NCBI GenBank assembly: GCA_000697335.1
Contig: JNEM01016964.1
Span: forward strand, 1 to 28,495
DNA length: 28,495 nucleotides
Origin: Conidiobolus incongruus B7586
Taxonomy: Eukaryota > Entomophthoromycota > Entomophthoromycetes > Entomophthorales > Conidiobolaceae
Reading direction: 5' to 3'
Positions 10,798 to 21,490 of this stretch are shown here, in pieces. The notes under the pieces were generated by a model. The model was not told the DNA's origin. It was given only the letters and a program-made list of their open reading frames with translations, and ran no database searches. A program made the translations under genes and the position numbers. Each line of letters opens with the position of its first letter. The stretch's first letter is position 1.

Positions 10798-11615
10798 ATT
10801 GGACAATTTTCAAGTTATTAATATTTTTTACTCATACCAATTTGGACAATTTAAAAGTATCTAGGATTTCATTATGCTACAAATGTGATCTCTTGTATCA
10901 AACTGTTTAACCATTTTATATAATGAAATTAGTAATCGACACACGATGTGAGCCATTATGAAACTATTGTAGTAGAAAAATGTGATATTACCGCATAATT
11001 TGCTAATGGAAAATTATTATGATTTTCAAATGAATCCTTTCTCTTAGGAGGTTATTAAACTACAACGGTTGTTGATAAGTTACGTGAAACCTAAATTTCA
11101 AAACATTAAATAATAACCATTAAATAAAATGTACTACACTTTAAAACTTCACATCAAGTATTTCAGACATTTATTATAAATTGAATATAAAGCATATCAA
11201 AATTCATATATAAATCAATATCAATTACCAAATACTGATATAAGATTTTTATCAATTACCAGAAATATAGAGAAAATCAAAACAAAAGGATGACTTTTTA
11301 TATAATAATAACTAACCAATTATCAAATGCATATAATATGAAATGCCTAAATATCAAGTACTTTAAAATTAAATTACCATACTAAAATTAAAAATTATTA
11401 GATGAATCAGAGTTGTTTCATTATTATTTTAATATTTTATTAAATGCCCATAAATGATACAAAAATTAATAATAATAATTATTAAAATAATCTCACTTTA
11501 TATAAAAAATTTAATCAAAATTAATATTACTAAAAATTATAAAATATCAAATTAGACTAAAATTAGAGAGTATTTATCAAAATATTTCTGCTATATGTCC
11601 ATCAATGATATCCAA
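10798..11615. other. intergenic DNA upstream of the receptor gene
   Basis: The first 60 bases upstream of the receptor ATG are A/T-rich and contain a repeated ttggacaatttt/ttggacaattt (about 10799-10810 and 10842-10853), possibly promoter elements. No clear TATA box on the minus strand and no gene is seen in the rest. Confidence 0.4.
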
Positions 11616-11619
11616 TGTC

Positions 11620-12498
11620 AAAATGGTCAGATAACTAATTCCAAGGGTTATTAGTATGTCCAGGACAAGACAAACAAGCTGAGTCATTTATATAACTAGC
11701 TGGGTAATAAGCATAGTATGTAAATTATATGCATATACCATTGTACAAGGGTTGAATATGATTAGCTAACTTGAGTTTATTTCAGTAAGGTAATGCAAAG
11801 AAAAATGATAAATTAATTAGAATAATTTAACCTTTTGATAGGGAATAATCTTGTCCATTGCTTAAGAAACTCTAATTACCAAGCTGATTCAAGAAGTCAT
11901 ATTAGAGGTACCTTATTTCATGAACTGGCTGAACTTTCACTTTATACCCAAAGTCATTCATATCCACTAAAAATCAACAATGGAAACTAATATAAGATTA
12001 TCACAAGCAAATTAATAAACATATCTTTTTATCTTCATTTTCAAAAGTATTCAGTCTCTAAGCTTTTCTTGTAACATTCACAAAAGTATTGAGTTATGAC
12101 AAGTATAAGATATTTACTTTATTCAAAGAACCTGATATGCAATAAGCTATTTTCACCTAATTTGCTAAGCCCCCTTAATTTCCCTAAGTTTTGTGGTAAT
12201 CTATTGCTTACCACTGGTGATTCCCTGTTTAATCTCTAACAGTCTATTTCCTCCCATAATTATAGTCACCACTTTAATAATATTGCTTTATTGAGATTTT
12301 GAGGTAAATCTATTGCTGGGTACCTAGTGTTAGGTTGGATTTTACTATGAAATCTCTTGTTTTTATTTACAATAGCTTATACCTTTTACTGAGATCTCTA
12401 TACTCACCATTATAATTGCCATTATGATTTGAATAACACAAGTCTCTAGGAGAGCAAGCTTCATAATAGTTTCCATCAATTAGTTTTAACAATGGACA
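11620..12498 (-). pseudogene. relic of a secreted leucine-rich-repeat protein
   Basis: On the minus strand three blocks follow each other. The first (12498 down to about 12370) reads CPLLKLIDGNYYEACSPRDL then CYSNHNGNYNGEYRDLSKRY, a cysteine-bearing extracellular style. The second (about 12340-12120) holds leucine-rich-repeat text such as IDLPQNLNKAILL, GGNRLLEIK and NRLPQNLGKLRGLSKLGENS, matching the plant-type consensus with N-L-P and L-x-x-L spacing. The third (about 11735-11630) reads PASYINDSACLSCPGHTNNP. The blocks are in different frames with stops between them. Order and strand are consistent with one gene of the L-domain-like class. Clustered higher G+C words in this interval support former coding. 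Confidence 0.55.
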
Positions 12499-13430
12499 CT
12501 TATTATCTTATAATCATTTGATAATTTACCAAATTAAATACCTTGACAATTATACTATCTAAAACATACTATATCAGTGATTCAAAAAATCTACAATAAC
12601 AACAATTGGAAAAGAGGTTTGAAATATAATATTTTGAAATGATATAATTGATGATAGAAATATACTATAAAAAACTATTTTTTAACTTAAACATATATCC
12701 ATTTGAACAAATTCATATAAAATTAAGAAATATTTCGAATACCGCTTTTATTCCTTAATAAAAAACTACCACAGTTCTTATATTTTAATATAAATTCTGT
12801 TATATTTCGATTTATACAAAATTTAAAATTAATCGATACAGTTAGAAAATATGTGTATTCTATATTTAATTAAAAATAATACAAGAGGAAAAAAATAAAA
12901 TTATTATTAATTAATATTACTATAATTGACCTTACTATAAAAATTATTGCAATAGATAAATCATAAATACTAGTATATAATTTATTATAAAGCAATGATA
13001 AAAGCGTTTGAGTTAAAAAATTAAAGCTATCAATATAAATACCCAAGTAAGAAACTATTTTAAAATAAATATAATCATTCAATATTAATGTTAATGGTAT
13101 AATAATCCACCAACTTAATTAACAAGCTTAAATTATTAGAATACGACATGTTTCAGACATTGAAACATTATCATCAAATAATATAATATTTAAATAGAAA
13201 TCATAATATTTTATAAAATAATAGCTATATATGAGCAGTTAAAATTATCAACACTTTGTTTATTGAAAGGTACTTGTAACTATTATCAAATTTACCATAT
13301 TTACCAGATATAAATTCTATAATCATAATTGTTTTGGTAATTTAAAGGATTTTATACCAGGTAAGAGACTTGATGATATTTCAACTATCAATTTTAAAAT
13401 TAGGGGGTGCAGTTTTATAACTGAATTGTA
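12499..13430. other. A+T-rich intergenic DNA
   Basis: No gene is supported. A minus-strand open frame at 12870-13082 gives a 70-residue hydrophobic text without motif or promoter. It is more likely chance or a worn membrane-protein scrap. Confidence 0.45.
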
Positions 13431-13435
13431 AAAAA

Positions 13436-13443
13436 TATATAAA
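13436..13443 (+). promoter_or_regulatory. TATA-like box without an evident gene
   Basis: TATATAAA followed by GGGGC stands out from its surroundings. The nearest ATG (13452) opens only a 17-codon frame, so no gene is assigned. It could be the promoter of a gene now decayed in 13800-15700. Confidence 0.25.
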
Positions 13444-13809
13444 GGGGCAAAATGATTACTATGAATACAATTATGTTATTGAAAAATGAGAAAGGTACTA
13501 ATTAATAAAGAAATATTCTTTTTGCTCTAACTTTTTCTATGTTGTTAAAATAAAAATCCAAAATTAGTGAACTTTTTGAAGCAATGTATATATAAATATA
13601 ACCCGATATTTTTTATTGGCTGCTATATTTGTAAAAATGTTTTATATGTTTTACAATAATTTTATAAATAATTTAGGATCAAATAATGTAAAGAAATAAA
13701 ATATATTTTATAAGGGTTGAAATATTTATTATGGATAATATATACTTATTTCAATTAATTATACTTCGAATTTGTAATTCTAAATTTTCTAACAATGAAA
13801 ATTTTAGTT

Positions 13810-13995
13810 TTATAATGTCGTTGATCGGGAGAACTGCTCGCCATTCAACTTAAACCAACGATCATTATTTCCAATGTAATCCACACACGAGTACCATACA
13901 GTCTTTATAAATGTGAAATTCTGGACAACAACTGATATCGGTATTTTAACACTTTGGCAAAGGACTGATAGCACTATAAAATCGCCGCTGAGCAT
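13810..13995 (-). pseudogene. possible CBM21-like carbohydrate-binding fragment
   Basis: A minus-strand frame of 61 codons ends at 13810. Its middle, ISVVVQNFTFIKTVWYSCVD, followed about six residues later by DRWF, resembles the core of CBM21 modules (V.VKNIAFxKxVxVRYTxDxW), which bind starch or glycogen. The usual length is about 100 residues, so this would be roughly the central half. The plus strand across the same bases also has a long frame, so the strand is not certain. There is no start codon with a signal peptide next to it and the upstream text is broken. Base composition is clearly less A/T-rich than the flanks. Confidence 0.35.
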
Positions 13996-14370
13996 ATATT
14001 TGCTCGAGGATCACCTCAATCAGGGTCAAGCCCTACATCTTGATATTTTAAAAAAAATCCCTTAGAGTATCTCATTTGCCACCCTTGTCACATTGTATCG
14101 AATTTATTCTATCCTTATTGCAATACTATCTAGTTTTTTAGCTATGATTATTTCTGATAGCATTTTAAACAATGTCGATTATTAAAGTAATTAATTCTTG
14201 AAAAGATGTGGAGTAAAACAATTAGTATGAAGTCTTTGTTGACAGTTAATACAGCTTTGACCAACTCTTGCCTCTATGGCAAATCTTGATTGACATAAAA
14301 AGTGTCTATTCAATCATAATCTGCTAAGAGCACAAGTATATGTAGTGTATTATTTTCATTAATTTGACAA

Positions 14371-14727
14371 ATGATTGTTGATTCAACAGGCATGCTAGTA
14401 TGGTTAATTATAAGCAGAAGTAATTCAATAAATCGTTTTAACCCTGTTAAATTTATTGATGATTGTTTGAATACGCTAAAATGGAGTAGGATCTATGAAT
14501 TAACATATCAAAAATTCATGCTGATATTGAGAGGGACAACTTTTCACGACAACGTACTGTATTATTTGAAAGCATTTAATCTACCTTACCAACTCCTTTC
14601 ATTCAAACAACATGCGCGGCAACTATGGCAAGTGCTTGGAGATTTAATGCATATAAATCATTATTGCCAATCCAGCAGCGTAGGTATATCATCTAATGAA
14701 CACAAATTCAAGTATAATCCTCCTTAG
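14371..14727 (+). pseudogene. clean 118-codon open frame, unrecognised, probably a gene fragment
   Basis: From the ATG at 14371 the plus strand is open for 118 codons with a balanced composition. Fragments include RFNPVKFIDDCLNTLKWSRI, RGTTFHDNVLYYLKAFNLPY and QHARQLWQVLGDLMHINHYC. Such a frame by chance in DNA this A+T-rich is unlikely. A possible 3' splice site (attcaacag, 14387) lies just inside the start. Downstream to 15050, text such as EYHRFVILTIFIHH and NNQRPSDLVLEI in shifting frames suggests the gene continued. A helical soluble protein, possibly a regulator, is a guess. I recognise no domain. Confidence 0.4.
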
Positions 14728-16900
14728 TAATTTTTGCTTAGGACTTGCAGTAAGGATATTGGGGAAGAATATCACAGGTTTGTTATCCTTACAATTTTTA
14801 TACATCATATAATTTATTTGAATGATATTGCATAAAGTTTGAATTAACAACCAGCGTCCAAGTGATTTGGTACTTGAAATATGAATTTCAATTCGAATAT
14901 ATGCTAACTCTGCATTTTTTATATAATTCAACCTTCAATTTATATGATTTTAGGATAATCTTTGGAAATTTTGAAAGCTGTTTTGAAAATGAATTTGTGA
15001 AAATCATCATCCATATAGAAGATAAGAGAGAAGCTAACATATTGATGTATTAATGATATTTGAAGTACCTATAATTCAAATGAAGAGTTTTTATAACTAT
15101 AGAGCTCTATAATTACTCTGAAAACATTACAATATCAATCAAGTGGAGTTGAATTTAAATTTCCAATACAATTAAGCTCAAAAATGAGTATATAACTTGA
15201 ATTCCATCTTACTGAAATATAAAACCATGGAGGATTTTCTCAGGTCTGAATGAAATATATGATTTATCTCTAATTCGTGCTCATGTAGGACATGAGCTCT
15301 AGTCAAATATGCAAACTTCTGATGGAATAGTAATGAGAAATTATGAGTAACTCCATATAATAGAATATGGTAAACCAGAAAGGAACTTTAGCTCGAGTTT
15401 GGATAGAATTCGCAAATGAAATAGGGTCAACCTTAATTTGAATACGAATATTTTCAAAGTGGTCTCGATTAATATTATTTTGGACCCTTGAACCGCGGAA
15501 AATGGCTTGCCTGATCAATAATAAGCATTTTTGTTCAGTGTGTCAAGGGACATTGAAATTTCTATTCAAAAAATATTAATTTCAGAATTACTAATACCAG
15601 GAGTATTAATTGGATTGTTAAATCAATTCCTAATATTATATAATAATCCTGAAAAAAAAAATAACTTAAGTCCCAGTGGACCATGGTGATTAAATTGGGG
15701 TTTAGCAAGTTTATATTGCAAAATATTCAAATTGTTTATGTTGTTATAATGCTGAATCCAACTTTGAAGTGTGCAAATCAACAGCGTAACTCGATAATTC
15801 CCAATTTTGGATAAAACCCAATTTCAAAGGCATTTTCCCCATTAATTAAATTATTAAAATTGAAATTCTTAATGTTGACTTGGTTAATAATTAAAGAACT
15901 GATTTAGCCGATTCACAATCTATATTGTCTCATAAAGTCAGATTTTCAAACGATTTCTTAATTATTTAAGTTGCATAGTAACGATTTTTCTGGTAATTTT
16001 GAACTCCGAGGATTGGCTATATTACTATAATCAGTGTAAAATATGAATAATGATTGTACTTTGAAACTATTACAATAAGAGTGGTCAATTTTATCACTAA
16101 TTTTACAAAATAAACATTTCATTATATAATTGATAATATATTACAATTTATTTTATATTCCTAGAAGTTATCTATGCCCAATTACAGGATTTTGCGCTTA
16201 GAGTTCAATAATCGGATATAAGCTATCATCCTGTCAAATTACAAGTATCCAATATTTATATTGAGCTATATGCCTCGGCCAATTAAACTTCTGTACTTGT
16301 GGATCATATTTTGTCCATACCTTCAAAATTTAAAAGTATAATAGAAAATGTCGAAAATTGAACTGTAAATCTTATATTGTCAAACGTTTAATCACTTTTC
16401 AAATATCTACAATATCTGATATAATAATCCATCGGTGCCAATTGACAGAATTTTTTAAAATACTACGATATGTTCTTTATTTAAAGTAAATAATATGTTT
16501 CAAATGTCTAGTTTATACTATTCTATTATTATTTCAAGCTATTGAAATATCTAATATTTGATTTGTAATATATGTTGTATAAAAATGCTTAACTATCAAA
16601 CTAAGATTATCATTATTTAATCAATATTTGAATCCCACATGATGAAATCAATTTTAAATAAATAGTGAATACATCATTTGTGACAATAGTCTTTATAGAT
16701 ACCAATTTTATGATAATATAACTGATAAATGAATAGTTATATAATTTTTTATCTTACCTTAGACATATTAGAATACAATTTTTGCTAAATATTGAAAAAT
16801 AGCATTTTGTATAATGACCCGATCAAATTAAAATATGAAGATACCTATCATAGAATAATGGATATAAAAGGAAATTTATATTTATAACAAGTGTTATGAT
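14728..16900. other. mixed relic and intergenic DNA
   Basis: The 14740-15700 part carries short protein-like readings on the plus strand (for example GTLARVWIEFANEIGSTLI near 15370-15430) and on the minus strand (15303-15518). None has an intact frame beyond 80 codons or a known motif. They are likely pieces of the gene or genes seen at 13810-14727. From 15750 to 16900 I see nothing beyond A+T-rich DNA. Confidence 0.35.
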
Positions 16901-16904
16901 TTGT

Positions 16905-17190
16905 AAAATAATTTTTAAATAAAGATGGTTGTTAAAAAAGTACTAATAATATGATTTTGTAAATTTATTAATTCTTCCCTTTAGCATTTACTTACTATGG
17001 AGATATTGTAGGATAATATCTAATTTGTCACTCCTAGGTTTAAATTATTCGTTCAATGAATAATATAGGGTTTGGTTAAAACATAAGAGAATAAAGGGCG
17101 CCATTTGATTTTAAACTGGCGAAGCTGGTCTGCATTAGGAATAATATTGACCCGACTATCGAATTGGGACGAATGGGTATTCCAAAAATA
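16905..17190 (-). repeat. third copy of the 5528/6105 repeat family
   Basis: The order of landmarks follows the right arm at 6105-6445: gatggttgttaaaaaagta, taaatttattaat, cctaggtttaaattattc, gccatttgattttaaactgg. An internal deletion of a few dozen bases lies near 17000. It is the best preserved copy. On the minus strand one frame gives PNSIVGSILFLMQTSFASLK and then SNGALYSLMF, a hydrophobic text where the other copies have SNxILxLCLF. That favours the C-terminal part of a membrane or helical protein as origin. Confidence 0.6.
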
Positions 17191-18302
17191 ACACAAGCAA
17201 GGATTAGGTGTCAAGTAGATTGAGTAAAGAAACAACTTTTGAAAATATATTTAATGATGATTAAAAAACTCCTTTTTTGGAAAATTTTAATATACAAAGG
17301 CTCCGCATTCAATTTCTGATAAAAAATGGTTTGTTAATGATTATAATATGTCGACGGTTGAAATATAAGAGATGAAGTAACCATAATTTGTTGAAATTAT
17401 AGCGCAAATTTTGAGGTATATACATTAAAAATCAAGTATTAATTAATAATGAATTTTCTATTATGCGGTTTAAAATATTTGAAACTAAATTTTAGTATAT
17501 ATTAACATTCAACAGAGAATATATACGAATTAAGTAATATATAGTATTGAATATATCACTTAAAATTAATTGTACCCATTTAAATTCAAGTACATATTCA
17601 AAAGATTTACTAGGTCAAAATACTTTAAGGAGTTTCTTAAATCATTTAAATTGTGACATAATATAAAAACGTTTATCAGAGTACATTTTCTTTGAATTTG
17701 ATGATATTTTATATTTTTATTGAACTATTGAACATTATCAATTTTATGAGAGTCATATAAAATAATGATGACTAATTTTATACATACATTTATCACTAAA
17801 TTTATATAGCAATGCAACTTAGGAAAACAAAACAATAATTCATCAAAATTGAAAGATTTTTTATAATTTGGTTATATTCAAAATCTATATCAATTGATTT
17901 AATTTTTAGTATTTGATATTTTTGAATTGAAATAAAAAACAATAACTATCGTGTTAAAAAACCAAAATTTCAGCCACAATATTTTGAATGATTTTAGTGT
18001 GTAAGATTTACAAAGTCTAGTAGTTTTGATGGGAACTGTAAATTGAAATGAAACTGAGCCCAATATATGTACATAAGGAAGATTGGTAAAATATATAGTG
18101 AATATTTTACCTTAAAGTTTTTTTTCAAGGTTTCTGTTAAATATGAGCAATTAAACAATTTAAAATTTTGAATATCGAAAGAACAAACATAGATCATAAT
18201 TTATACTCACGAATTCTATGTATACACAATTTTAAAGATTAAATTAGCAAATGAAATTAAGGTTTAGTAGTATATTACAAAATTTATCGGATAATACTAG
18301 AA
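17191..18302. other. A+T-rich intergenic DNA downstream of the first CBM18-GH16 gene
   Basis: No gene is supported. A 67-codon minus-strand frame at 17994-18197 lacks motifs and starts in the body of A/T-rich DNA. No clear polyadenylation signal can be singled out in such sequence. Confidence 0.5.
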
Positions 18303-19511
18303 TTAAACGCATTCGTACTTGATTGATTTGACTTTTGCAGCGATGAAGCCACCATTGTCAACATATTCTTTATCTTCATAATCGATTGGACCTCCTGCCC
18401 AATCTCGGGTACCTTGAGCTTCAGCTGCACCATCCCAGATGTTCACTTTCAAATAGGAAGCAGTGTCTGGAAAGTGATAACTTCCATCGAATTTAGTACT
18501 TGCTTTAGTAACTGTCCTCACTTTGGTGCCATCGATAAACCAGGAGATGTGTTTCGGGGTCCATTCTATAGTGTAATCGTGGAATTCGTCGTGAGTTTTA
18601 AAATCACCCTGGTGGAAAATACCTTGAGTATAGTTTTTAACTCCCTTATAAAAGAAATTTGACATACTTTTATCTTCTTCCTTACCAACCCATTCCCAGT
18701 CAATTTCGTCTTGTTCTGGTGACATCAATATAGCGCACGTTACAACACCTGGTATACGTGCAGATTTCATTCTAATTGTAAATTTTCCGTAAAGATACTT
18801 GTCCACGGATTTAGCTGTGCCACCGTATCCTTGTATCAAACCACTTAATGGGTTCACAGTTTCGCCTTTCATGAATTTGATTACCATTCCTGATGGAGTT
18901 TGTTCAATTGGACCTTCGTATGTGAATTTATCTGATGAGGAACCTTCAAAGTTGGCGGTCCAAGCTCCTGAACAATCATAATGGACATCCTCTCCATCAT
19001 CTTCTTCATTCTCATTTTCTTCCAGTTTTTTATGTTTGCGAGGTTTTTTAGTATCTTTTTTATCTTTATCATGATGGGGTTTTCTGGAACCTTCCTCATT
19101 ATCGTCAATAATATCCGATTCGGACTCATCTTCCTGAGATTTATCATCCTCTTTAGATTTATGGAAATCATTATCGTTCTTTTTACCCTTCTTATCTTTC
19201 TTTTTCTTATCCTTTTTATATTTCTTAGATTTCTTATGTTTAGAATCCTGCGACTTGTCAATCGTTTCGACCTTTGTTTCTTTCTTCTTCTCTTCTTTCT
19301 CTGCTTTGTCCTCGACTTTGAGAGAACAGCTCGTGGAATTGTAGCTCGCTTCAATTTTGCATTCACTATTACAGAATTCTATACCACTACCGCAAAATCC
19401 CCATTTACTACAGCATGGTGCTTCCAACTTACATTTATTATTAACGTCGCAATTTGTTGCAAATCCCAAACCAGAAAAGATTGACAGGAGAATTAGGTAA
19501 ATTATTAACAT
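18303..19511 (-). CDS. secreted CBM18-GH16 cell-wall glucanase/transglycosylase with charged linker
   Basis: 402 residues, ATG to TAA, no intron. Residues 1-18 form a signal peptide. Residues 21-62 are a hevein-type chitin-binding module with all eight cysteines (21, 27, 33, 34, 40, 47, 51, 62) and CCSKWGFCG. Residues about 66-176 are an unusual linker: lysine-rich with blocks such as KKDKKKKDKKGKK alternating with acidic runs (EDESESDIIDDNEE). Residues 180-402 are a GH16 domain with DEIDWEW at 268-274; E269 is the expected nucleophile, D271 the helper and E273 the acid/base. C180 and C401 probably close the domain. The module order matches yeast Crh enzymes, which link chitin to glucan. This protein has no GPI-anchor tail, so the chitin-binding module or linker would hold it in the wall. 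It is the most divergent of three tandem paralogues, with an extra C259. Whether it is a hydrolase or a transferase cannot be read from sequence. Confidence 0.95.
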   Translation of the reverse strand: MLIIYLILLSIFSGLGFATNCDVNNKCKLEAPCCSKWGFCGSGIEFCNSECKIEASYNSTSCSLKVEDKAEKEEKKKETKVETIDKSQDSKHKKSKKYKKDKKKKDKKGKKNDNDFHKSKEDDKSQEDESESDIIDDNEEGSRKPHHDKDKKDTKKPRKHKKLEENENEEDDGEDVHYDCSGAWTANFEGSSSDKFTYEGPIEQTPSGMVIKFMKGETVNPLSGLIQGYGGTAKSVDKYLYGKFTIRMKSARIPGVVTCAILMSPEQDEIDWEWVGKEEDKSMSNFFYKGVKNYTQGIFHQGDFKTHDEFHDYTIEWTPKHISWFIDGTKVRTVTKASTKFDGSYHFPDTASYLKVNIWDGAAEAQGTRDWAGGPIDYEDKEYVDNGGFIAAKVKSIKYECV

Positions 19512-19610
19512 TTTAAACTATTGTGAAAATATTATTTAGAACTGACTATTAGTATAAAATATCTTTACAATTAAAATAGTGCAACTGAATATTAGCTTGT
19601 TGTGTTCTGT

Positions 19611-19621
19611 ATTTATATTTA
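19611..19621 (-). promoter_or_regulatory. TATA box of the 18303-19511 gene
   Basis: On the minus strand the sequence reads AAATATAAATA, about 100 bases upstream of the ATG. The second paralogue has an equivalent box at the same distance. Confidence 0.5.
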
Positions 19622-21385
19622 TTACTCAAAGTCTTTGATTAAATATAATTATTTTTTGGCTAAGTCCAATGTGTGGCCTCTAGTTGAAAATATTTCCAAA
19701 ATTGGAAATAATTAATTCGAATTAAAATGAAATTTGGCATTAAATAGAAATTAATTGTTCAAACTCAATTTTTTAAGGCTTGGAAATTAATATAATTTAA
19801 TTATACATCACTTAGCATCCCTAGAATATATTGAATCATCAATTTATAAGATAATATAATAAATTTTGTTGTTGAGGATCCAATCCGAATTGAATCAATC
19901 AACAATGATTAGGATTTTGTTTTATTCAGTGCACACAATTGTTGAATGAAAAACATTGAATTGAAAAATATTATAAACAATTGCAAAATTTATTAATATA
20001 TTATATGATCGAAAATAGTATTTATTTTACTCAAAAATTATATGAAAACTTCAAATTTAATATTTTTGATGGTACACATTAAATAACATATTTTAATAGT
20101 TTTAATTTACTCATACAAAAGCAACTTAATCTATAACATTTCTCATTATGAGTCAAAAAAAATTACATTAATTAACAAAATTGATATCTTATGTCATATT
20201 AATTTTCGAATTTGAAAAAAATTATTATAATTCATTGTTATCCGTAATATGAAGTTTCTTTAGCCCACAATTTTATCCAAAGTTCCATTTTCTTAAATAT
20301 TTAGATAATTTTTTGTCATTATATTGATGAACCGATTCTAAAATTTTTAAATATATATTTAATTTTTGTAAATTCTATAATATAAAATAGCTTTGAAGCT
20401 ATCAATTATTTGAGCATTTCACAATTAGTTTATATTCATTATAATTGTATTGTCTAGATATGTTAAATTATCAAGTAATGTATACAGAATTACTAAAAGC
20501 AATGACTCAATACCCAAATTTGAGAAAATTAGTATTGTATACATATTGATAAAATAAATATTTTGATACTTTTTTTATTCTGAAAATGGAGTAATGGCAG
20601 TTTTTTAAATAATATCAACTTCACTCTTTGAATATAGTGATTCCAAATTTTTCATTCGACAATTATCTAGTAACTGGAATATCTAAAATAATAATTATTT
20701 TTGATAATATAGATACAATAGATTATATTAGAGGTTTCAATTTTTAACTTGAAATTCCTTATATAACTAGCAAGGCGACATTGAAAACACTTATCAAAAA
20801 TATTTGAGTAGTTTTTGCGATTAAAAATTATATATGAAAGATCCAAATTTGGATATCACTTATTAAAATTTTGTAAATCAATTTTAATAAATGAGTTAGA
20901 ATAAATTATATTGGTCAAAAAATAATTAATTATCTAAAGACTTGAATTTTTCTGTCCATAATTTTACTTTGAAAATCGAATATTGATTGAGGATATCAAA
21001 CCATGTCATTACCATTACTAGCCAATTCCTCATTATTTATAATAAATTTTTAATTCAAACTGCTTCCATAAAATTGATGAATTATCAATTAAAATTCCAA
21101 TTATAAGACAAAAATTGTTAGCTATTATTTATATTATATATTTAAATTCTGGGATTAATATATTATCAATTTGATATAGTAATTCTCTATTTTATCAAAT
21201 ATACAATATTTTGAATTTAACATTCAATTTAAAATTTATTTGTAAATTTTGTAAACAGATATTTTTATTGATTAGTAGAATTTTTTCTGAAAAATAAATT
21301 ATCTAAGTGGATATATTATTATATTAATATAAAAAATTATAAAATCATAGTTTGTGTCATGGATCGGATCACTTTGTCATCATCG
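19622..21385. other. A+T-rich spacer between the first and second tandem genes
   Basis: No open frame, repeat or homology to the neighbouring genes is visible across about 1.7 kb. The spacing leaves room for a lost gene copy, but no GH16 or CBM18 text survives on either strand. Confidence 0.5.
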
Positions 21386-21490
21386 TGACATGTCAATCAT
21401 ATCTGCTTACTTTATCTTATCTTTTTACCTACTTGATCTTATCTTGTCTTATTTTATCTTTGAACCCTCACCAACTTTTACATATAAAAA
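21386..21490 (+). promoter_or_regulatory. orphan promoter-like block with GATA-factor sites
   Basis: The block has a perfect palindrome TGACATGTCA (21386-21395). Four TTATCT sites (inverse AGATAA, the WGATAR consensus of fungal GATA factors) follow at 21412, 21417, 21439 and 21454, then CATATAAAA at 21481. The stretch 21355-21480 has visibly more C than its flanks. The order upstream activator sites, then TATA, suggests a plus-strand promoter, but no coding frame follows. The frame running through it (21354-21560) has no ATG-led product of note. It may be the promoter of a deleted gene or a bidirectional regulatory block. Confidence 0.4.

Noticed and set aside
12870-13082. 70-codon hydrophobic minus-strand frame as a membrane protein gene
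   Set aside because: A/T-rich codons give Ile/Phe/Leu/Tyr-rich text by chance; there is no promoter, motif or paralogue.
14040-15056. Assignment of the 14.0-15.1 kb relic to Zn2Cys6 transcription factors
   Set aside because: Some phrases look similar (NNQRPSDLVLEI after a hydrophobic helix), but no zinc cluster or diagnostic motif is present.
18414-19484. Open frames on the opposite strand or other phases inside the first CBM18-GH16 gene (including a Lys/Arg-rich 161-codon and a hydrophobic 167-codon frame)
   Set aside because: They mirror the low-complexity linker codons of the real gene and have no start context, motif or homology.
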